This document shows, piece after piece, positions 57,951 to 64,000 of a DNA stretch of 64,000 bases. The stretch spans positions 19,778,201 through 19,842,200 of the forward strand of contig CM051028.1 in the NCBI GenBank assembly GCA_027627225.1, given 5' to 3'. The notes under the pieces are model-generated. The model ran no database searches, was not told the DNA's origin, and was given only the letters and a program-made list of their open reading frames with translations. Made by a program: the position numbers and the translations under genes. Within the stretch, counting starts at the first letter, position 1; every line of letters starts with the position of its first letter. Source of the DNA: Congeria kusceri (Eukaryota; Mollusca; Bivalvia; Myida; Dreissenidae).

Positions 57951-59817
57951 CTGAAATGAATTTTTTAATAAGGCGTAAACAAGTTCTTGAGTTTCCGCTT
58001 ACCCGAACCCCCGCCCCTATTTTTTTCCGCCGACCCTAAAAGTGTTTTTTGCCTATCAATCATAATATGATTACCTTTTTCTGACTTTCAGTAAAAAGAG
58101 CAGTTTCCTCTGACATGCGGCTTTTCGATAATTAGCAAACATTTTGAATTAGTCTGGGGTGAGACAGACGCTCTTGATATTGACACACCGTAAGGTACAG
58201 TTTCTTTGATTGGATGAGTTCAAACATTTTACATGCATTCCAATATACTTAAATTGTGCGGTGAATATGCCACGAAGAAAAAACTTCATTTTTACCCCCC
58301 TCCCCATCCGTCCCCTATATTTTTTGGAGACGTACGAGGAAACAACATTTATTTTCCCCGAAATACCCTTCACAACCATATATTAAGAAACGCACGCACT
58401 GAATATGTACATTGAATAAAATATTGTTAAACTATTGTTTCTGATTTACTAAGTCAAAAATGTACAAAGATAAACATTATTTATAGTTTATCTAGACAAA
58501 ACGTGTACTTCGTATATGCAATATGTAAACACAATTTAAAAAGTTGGGTTGAGTTTGTAACGTTGGTTTATAGTTCGTAAAAAAAAAATTGCAGTTGTTT
58601 CCATTATGTCAAAGTGAAATGAATGCATTATGGTGACTATGTATAGACAGTAATACTACATGTACATTAAACTGAATTTAGCGAATGGTTATGGTATCAG
58701 GTATTGAAGTGTGTCGACATGGCTTGTGGGTTATGGTTTTTAGGATTTCGACTGAGAATCACAATGAGTCGTGTCGTGGGAAACCCAGGCTTAATGCACT
58801 TGCGTAAAGTGTCGTCCCTGATCACATTCTGATTTGGGACGGCACTTACAGTTGATTTATGTTTAAAAGAGACTTTCTTGAAACAGAAAATGACATAAAA
58901 GCGGCAAGTGTCGTCCTGGTTAAGTCTGTGCGGACTGCACAGGCTGATCCGCGACGACAATTTAAGCAGATGCATTAGGCCGGGGTTTCTCACGACAAGT
59001 CTCATATATTTTATCTTACGATAGTGTACCATAGAAAAAGTTCCGAACTGGAAAATATAGTACGCATTATAACTGCAGAAAATATTGTCATGTCATGTTA
59101 GAATCAAAATAATTTTTGCATTATCGTTTTTTTATCGGTTAATAAACACCGATTTGTCGTTATGATTCTAACACCTTCGTGATTTAATTCATACGCATCA
59201 GAACTCCAAATCGTTGTTTATTAGCCGATTAACAACTCTAAATCGAAAATTATTTCTTAAATAATACAAAGGTAACACGCAACTGCTTTCATATTACTTC
59301 TTTTAAAACGATTCAAATGATATCGTTCAGTACCTGCAAGGAATGGCCCCACCGTCCCCACACGGGAAATCATGGGGCTGGGACGGACGACCCGCCCGGA
59401 CACGGCCTGTACCGCCACACTAAGTATCAGACCCAGGACCCCCAGCAGCATGAAGACTCGAACAGCCTGAAGAGCCTCTGGGAAACAAGTATTGTGGACA
59501 AGTAGAATTGGAACAGTTTTGTTGCATTTACAAAAGAAGAAAAAAGGTTTCAGACCATTTTGTTGCTGAACCGCTACTGCACTAGTCTTTGTTTCTACTT
59601 CTGCAATTACTGCTACTACAACAACTATAACTACTGCCATCACTTCTAAAACAACAACTACTACTATTACTACTTCTACTACTACCACTATTACTACTAC
59701 CACTACGAATGCTGCTACTGCTACTGATGTTGCTGCTGTTGCTGCTTCAACTACTTCTACTAACTACTACTAGTACTGCTACTGCTGCTATTGTTGCTGG
59801 TACAACTACTTCTACTA

Positions 59818-59852
<35 letters not shown>

Positions 59853-60203
59853 TACTACTATTACTACTACTACTACTACTCCTACTACTACTACTAGTAC
59901 TATTACTACTACCAGTACCAATAACATTGTCATTTTCATCATCACAATTATAATCATGATATTATTAATGTAGCCATAGCATCAGTAAATCATTGTTTTA
60001 GTAAAATGTGACTCACTTGTATCGGGAAGTCTGTCACATATCTGGTTCTCACAAGCCCGCCACAGTCCCTTCTGGAAATTATCGGATGAAGAAAACTTGT
60101 TCTGGATCTCCCACGTATCTATAGCAACCGACACCATGCTCGTCAGCAGGGCGGAAACGCCGAGGAAGAGAGCCCAGGAGCTTATCTGAGTCGCGCTCAC
60201 CAT
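57712..60203 (-). CDS. Claudin/PMP22-superfamily four-transmembrane protein, three exons
   Basis: Exons 60203-60017, 59477-59334 and 57950-57712 join to 570 nt, or 189 residues plus stop. Splice phases fit (1 and 1), with donors gtgagt and gtactg and acceptors tttcccag and atttcag. The start has A at -3 and G at +4. Predicted segments are TM1 about 7-28, TM2 68-90, TM3 104-121 and TM4 134-156. The first extracellular loop has the family signature W31...GLW(46-48)..C51....C56. TM3 reads GPFLAGVCLMCGFAVY, as in claudins. The two loop cysteines are only five residues apart, closer than in vertebrate claudins, so an invertebrate claudin-like or PMP22/EMP-like protein is the safer name. Such proteins sit in the plasma membrane and often form paracellular junctions. 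The short cytoplasmic tail has no obvious PDZ ligand. Intron 1 (539 bp) is full of trinucleotide repeats and intron 2 (1383 bp) holds a palindromic MITE. Confidence 0.9.
58772..58996. mobile_element. Palindromic MITE-like element, copy 3, in intron 2
   Basis: Ends gtcgtgggaaacccaggc and gccggggtttctcacgac, with the inner gcgtaaagtgtcgtccc and cgacgacaatttaagcag blocks. The wider flanks (aatgagtcgt and aagtctcata) extend the symmetry. It lies within the claudin-like intron 2, in sequence that is not exonic. Confidence 0.85.
59094..59172. repeat. Short hairpin in intron 2
   Basis: tgttagaatcaaaataa and the reverse complement of ttatgattctaaca form outer arms, and atcgg...ccgat forms an inner stem. 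The unit is about 78 bp. Confidence 0.45.
59334..59477 (-). CDS. Claudin-like gene, exon 2 (TM2 to start of TM3)
   Basis: Acceptor ttgtttcccag|ag, donor gcag|gtactg. Codes ALQAVRVFMLLGVLGLILSV of TM2, a basic intracellular loop (SGRVVRPSP) and VGPFLAG of TM3. Length 144 nt, entering and leaving in phase 1. Confidence 0.9.
59590..59925. repeat. Trinucleotide microsatellite in intron 1 of the claudin-like gene
   Basis: An impure run of act/cta units with ctg, ctt and att variants fills most of the 539-bp intron. The Tyr-, Leu-, Thr- and Val-rich frames on both strands (59257-59957) are artefacts, apart from exon 2, which overlaps the first of them. Confidence 0.95.
60017..60203 (-). CDS. Claudin-like gene, exon 1 (start, TM1, first loop)
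   Basis: Codes residues 1-62 and one base of codon 63: MVSATQISSWALFLGVSALL, then the loop with DTWEIQ and KGLWRACENQICDRLPDT. The donor is caa|gtgagt. An upstream in-frame ATG (near 60272) would add 23 residues, but the later ATG puts TM1 directly at the N-terminus as in the family, so it is preferred. Confidence 0.9.
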
Positions 60204-61782
60204 TGTGTATGGCAAGAAATGAAATAACTTAAACTGTACGACTTGGACTATACACTTCCTATCGCTATGCAAGTTAAAGGTGCGTACATTGTGTTATACG
60301 GTAGGCTGTACAAGTAAATGTTTTCGGCGTTAATTATGTTGTTTTTTTTGGACATCTAGAATTTTAAATCATAATAACATTTCTGGACGTTGTCTTCATC
60401 ATCAGCAGCAGCATCAGAAGCAGCAGCAGCATCAACACCATTATCATTTTCTTCTTTTTCTTCTTCGTTTTTCATTAATATCAACGTAATCATCATCATT
60501 GCCATTATAAATACATTATTGTACTAGATGAAACGCTTATACATAGAGAATAACAGGTTATTAGTACTGCCTGGTCTTGTGTTATATACAAGTTGAGGCT
60601 TAAAATAACGACGAGGCTTGTGTATGGATAATTTATTCTTCCATTGATGACGTCATTACAGCATCAAAGTGCGCGTTTATGTCAATATTTAAAATAACGT
60701 TTATGTGATTTATGCCCATTAAAAATGAAAAATTATATGAGTTCTTGGTATCAAATAGTTTTGTTGAAGCTGATTCATTTTTATAGTTGATTCTGAGTAA
60801 TATGACATAAGTCCATTCATCGACTGATATTCACGCTAGCGGCGTGATACATAATATATATGAAGCACCTTTGTATCATACCGATTTCAGCATGGTGGTA
60901 TGATAAATAGTATCGATCATCAGAAGCAGCAGCACCATCATTGTCATGGCCTCAGATGACTATCAACGCCAGAAAAGCCGTTGTTGCGGCATCGATGTAC
61001 GTCTTTAAACAGTTAAGACGTTTCCGAGGGGCTACATTACACTATGTGTTTAGTGCATCATGAATGGGGAAAGATCCTCCATCTGAACTATAACATGACG
61101 GAAATCCCACTTGTAGTTCTATGATCGATTTGGTGGATACTCTCAATTCTAAGAACGTGTCCGTAAGTGTTGATAAACAAATCAACTCGTGTTACTTCCT
61201 TGAAACGCATGTTTTAAACGTTAAATGGAAAAAGAAAGATATTTCATGGATTCAAGTTGCCCGTTTACATTTAAATTCTTCTATAGAATTTAGATAAGAA
61301 AATATTTTGCATTGGTAATTGATTTAAACGATTTAAACATCTTACCCTGTTCGTTTAAATGCAAAATATTAATCATGTTTAAATTTTAATCCGATTAAAG
61401 AAAAAAAAGCTATAAAAACTTGTATGCATTGTACTGACATGTGTATATCAGCCGTTTTGGGGTAAATCAATACCTTGGAATAAAAAAATATGTTCCACTT
61501 GTGTTCATTACAAGTAATAGTGTTGCGTTTGCTATATAAAACAACAACAAATATTTTAAGAAATGAAACATGTAACTCATGACTTTCATTGATATACAAA
61601 TACAAATATTATAGGCCTAACTTAGATATAGTAAAACTACTGACAATGGTCTCCCCTGCTTCTCTAAATAGACAATATCGAGTAGCAGGGAGGTAACTAT
61701 GAGTTTAGCAACACACTTTAAAAAGTGGGATCGCATTTTTAACATTTGTTTAAATTGCGTAAACAATAAATGCGTGTTGCCT
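60204..61782. other. 5' flank of the claudin-like gene, no other gene recognised
   Basis: Holds microsatellite-like agcagcagcatca and cttcttc runs at 60400-60470 and a related agcagcagcaccatcat near 60925. No TATA box is evident near the start. The minus frame 61369-61605 is unrecognised. Confidence 0.45.
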
Positions 61783-62274
61783 TTAAAGGGACTATGTCCA
61801 CGAAAAGGGCCTCAAGGGGGTATTTTCTTTAAAACAATCTGAAAATAAGATATTAATACTAGCATATAATCACGCTTAAAATAACATACATATAATGTTA
61901 AAATGTTCGCATTTTGAGAACAAAATCAATTTATAATATGGGTCATGTTTGTTTGGACCTTTTCATGTTTACATTAGTGACGTCAGAATTGTGAGCATTT
62001 CGTATAATCATAGTTTACAAAGCAAATAATAGCGTAGTTGGTTAAGGCGCTGTCTACTGTTATTTACTTTGTATGGCTTCGTGAGTTTGATACCCGCTTG
62101 TTTTTTTGTTTTTTTTTCAAACCTCTTTGCTGATTTGTTTTATCAAATATCTCATTATGTATTATATTATTTATTATTTATTTAATGTTCATATTCTTAG
62201 TACAGCGCATTTTTATCATCTTATAACAGTTATAGTTAAATTGGAAACTTTTTTCCTTGACATAGTACTTTTAA
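61783..62274 (+). mobile_element. TIR element with internal tRNA-like sequence, copy 2
   Basis: Same family as 37669-38183: left end ttaaagggactatgtccacg, right end ccttgacatagtacttttaa. A tgacgtca octamer is at 61979, the A box tagcgtagttgg at 62030-62041 and a B-box-like gagtttgatacc at about 62082-62093. Spacing matches copy 1 (the A box is about 250 bp from the left end). Shared internal words include gtcatgtttgtttgga and gctgtctactgt. The B box has lost one conserved base (tttga for ttcga). Confidence 0.88.
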
Positions 62275-62380
62275 ATTGTATGTACACAATACTGCTACTG
62301 TAAACTATAATTGCTAATTCAATGCAATGTTTTCCAACATTGGAATGTGGAGTATATGGAAAGGAATATCCGCCACTACA

Positions 62381-62495
62381 TGCATGTTACTAAATGACAA
62401 TTGCATGTTGCTAAATGACAATTGCATATTGCTAAATGACAATTGCGTGTTGCTAAATGACAATTGCACGTGGCTAAATGACAATTGCCTATTGC
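62381..62495. repeat. 21-bp minisatellite, five units
   Basis: Units of tgc.tgttgctaaatgacaat starting at 62381, 62402, 62423, 62444 and 62465, with a decayed sixth. Because 21 is a multiple of three, the plus frame 62327-62539 reads as a seven-residue repeat (LLNDNC plus one variable residue). There is no sign it is translated. Confidence 0.95.
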
Positions 62496-63160
62496 ATTAT
62501 GATATTCGTAATGGAACGACATACATATCCGCCAGTTAATGACATTGCTATGTTATTTACATGCCTATGCGTTCTGCTACGTGGTAACTGCGTGCTTCTT
62601 AATTCCAAATTCTTACTTCTTGCGTGTAATTGACAAGTGCTCTCAGCCTTTTGTTTGCCTACTGCAATACTAAAATGTTTATTCATACTATTCCTTTCTG
62701 CATTCCTATGCTCATTTACTTTGTTGTTGCTGATTGGCACAAGCGATTCACTAATTAGTGGATTTTGCTAAGCATGTTAATGCATTATAACATTACAGGG
62801 AACCAATAATAATTTGACTTTCTAGCGCAAATTACTATATACGGGAGACAACTCTCCACAGCAAATTCAGATGTTCGATAGTTTCCGGAGATGTTAGTGA
62901 AGACTGCTTTTGTCATAATGACAATTTCGGAGTTCAAGCTAGTTCTGTTGAACGTACATTTCGAGTAAAATGTAATCGTTAAGAATATTTTTTCAACAAA
63001 AATTTTTAATTACAGAACAAACATGAAATAATAAACAAAATACGACATATAAACAAATAATAGCGATTTAATGTTGTTGTGGATTTCTATTATCAATTTT
63101 ATAAAATATTCATGAGTAACTCAAGCAGTAGATATGCATATATATGTATACACATGCATT
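62496..63160. other. Intergenic, no gene recognised
   Basis: Mostly A+T-rich. The minus frame 62489-62740 is unrecognised. Confidence 0.45.
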
Positions 63161-63240
63161 GACAGACGGGCGGACGGACCCTCGGGCGGACGTGTGTATG
63201 TGTATGTGTGTGTGTACATGCATGTGTGTTGATGCGTGTT
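63161..63240. repeat. G+C-rich simple repeats: gacggacg and (tg)n
   Basis: gacagacgggcggacggac followed by gtgtatgtgtatgtgtgtg. Similar gacggac words recur at 63640-63665 and 63765-63815. Confidence 0.85.
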
Positions 63241-63254
63241 GAATGTGCGTATGT

Positions 63255-63590
63255 CGTAGTTTATGAGGTCCCTCCGCGCCACTGCATTTCGTGGGGACCC
63301 GGGGTGTGTACCAGCACCCCTGCCTAATTTACTTTTAAACTCATCACAAGTTGGGACAAATTTTGAATCATAAATTTGTTGTATTTTTTTGTATTCTGGT
63401 TTGGTGTTGTGCTGTCTGGGGGGAGGTGGCGCTCAGTACACAGTGCAGGATGCAGAACAAGAGGAAACTCTAGCTATTCGGTATGTTGACCACCAATCAT
63501 ACTCACATGCGCCGAGTAGGGAATGAACCCGGGTCGCCTAAATGAAAAGAGAGACTACCACCCGCTGAGCTAGTCGGACAGTGCTACAAG
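63255..63590 (-). repeat. tRNA-derived SINE, minus strand
   Basis: Reading the minus strand from 63590, the head is tRNA-like: gtccgactagctcagcgggt with an A box (plus coordinates 63557-63572), then gacccgggttcattcccta with a B box (63519-63530). The anticodon arm does not pair well and no clear amino acid can be named. The body continues to a segment ending ggtccccacgaaatgcagtg and ggcgcggagggacctcat, with a (ca)n tail beyond. Confidence 0.75.
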
Positions 63591-64000
63591 CTATTCAGAA
63601 GTTGTAGGACGGATACGTTGTATGTCTGAAAGTCATCCGTACGGACAGACGGTCGGGCAGACAGTTAATGCGCAAACCGTCAGGACTGATACACTGAACA
63701 CATAACTCTCTTTTTCAATTCATTCCTTAAAAACGGTTAAAGGAAATAGATACGACATGCTTTGCGACAGACAGGCACCCGGACGTACGGACGAACGTAC
63801 TGACAGACAAAGTATTGGTTCAACATCGCCATGCTTGTGCTCACTAAGACTAGCTTTCCTCGGCCGTTTACTGATTCGCAGGGGCGGGACTAACAACGGG
63901 ACCTTCTTTCGACCAAAATAGCCAGGAGCTTAACTAGTCAACAAGTAGCTTGAAATAAGATATCTCCCGGCGATTTTACGGACACTGTCGGAATTTCTGC
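63591..64000. other. Intergenic, simple-repeat-rich
   Basis: Holds gacagacgg and cggacgtacggacgaacg words. No gene recognised. Confidence 0.45.

Noticed and set aside
59709..59973. Tyr/Leu/Thr/Val-rich reading frames
   Set aside because: Translations of a trinucleotide microsatellite in an intron.
61040..61125. 27-codon frame beginning MCLVHHEWGK upstream of the claudin-like gene
   Set aside because: Too short, no domain, and no splice or promoter context beyond a nearby gtaagt.
63510..63588. Functional tRNA gene on the minus strand
   Set aside because: The anticodon stem does not pair, the B box is degenerate (ttcattccc) and a SINE body follows.

Overview
This is animal nuclear DNA, very probably from a marine or freshwater bivalve mollusc. 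By eye it is about two-thirds A+T and almost free of long open reading frames. It is full of decayed LINE-type retrotransposons, tRNA-derived SINEs and short palindromic or inverted-repeat elements. The 250-bp palindromic family with gtcgtgggaaaacc ends (three copies) and the repeat at 46.35-46.74 kb look like families I associate with heterodont bivalves such as Dreissena or Mya. That attribution is from memory, not from a search.

One host gene is supported with confidence: a three-exon minus-strand gene (60203 to 57712) encoding a 189-residue four-transmembrane protein of the PMP22/claudin superfamily. Its splice sites and phases all agree. Intron 1 is largely a trinucleotide microsatellite, and intron 2 carries a copy of the palindromic element.

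Layout: 0-5 kb is intergenic with one palindromic element, one SINE and two local tandem duplications. 5-7 kb is a decayed LINE (minus). 7-17 kb is mostly featureless, with inverted-repeat elements at 7.75, 12.1 and 14.96 kb. 17.5-26 kb holds SINE pieces, two 5'-truncated LINEs, a Merlin transposase relic (21.7-22.1 kb) and short tandem duplications. 28-47 kb looks like an old segmental duplication: 35.8-39.0 kb is paralogous to 40.4-47.1 kb and part of it to 28.3-29.1 kb. It was later broken by LINEs at 31-35 kb (minus, with ORF1, endonuclease and RT) and 40.7-44.0 kb (plus), and by a terminal-inverted-repeat element with an internal tRNA-like sequence (37.67-38.18 kb; second copy 61.78-62.27 kb). 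51.39-55.87 kb is a structurally complete Ty3/Gypsy LTR retrotransposon (minus) with LTRs, a 5-bp target duplication, a primer binding site and a polypurine tract, but with frameshifted gag-pol. 57.5-60.2 kb is the claudin-like gene. 60.3-64 kb is repeat-rich, with microsatellites, a 21-bp minisatellite and a SINE.

No transposon coding region is intact, so none of the elements here is likely to be autonomous. The least ordinary structure is the TIR element with an embedded RNA polymerase III-type promoter and an upstream CRE-like octamer, shared by both copies. It is unusual architecture but I cannot show that it is undescribed.
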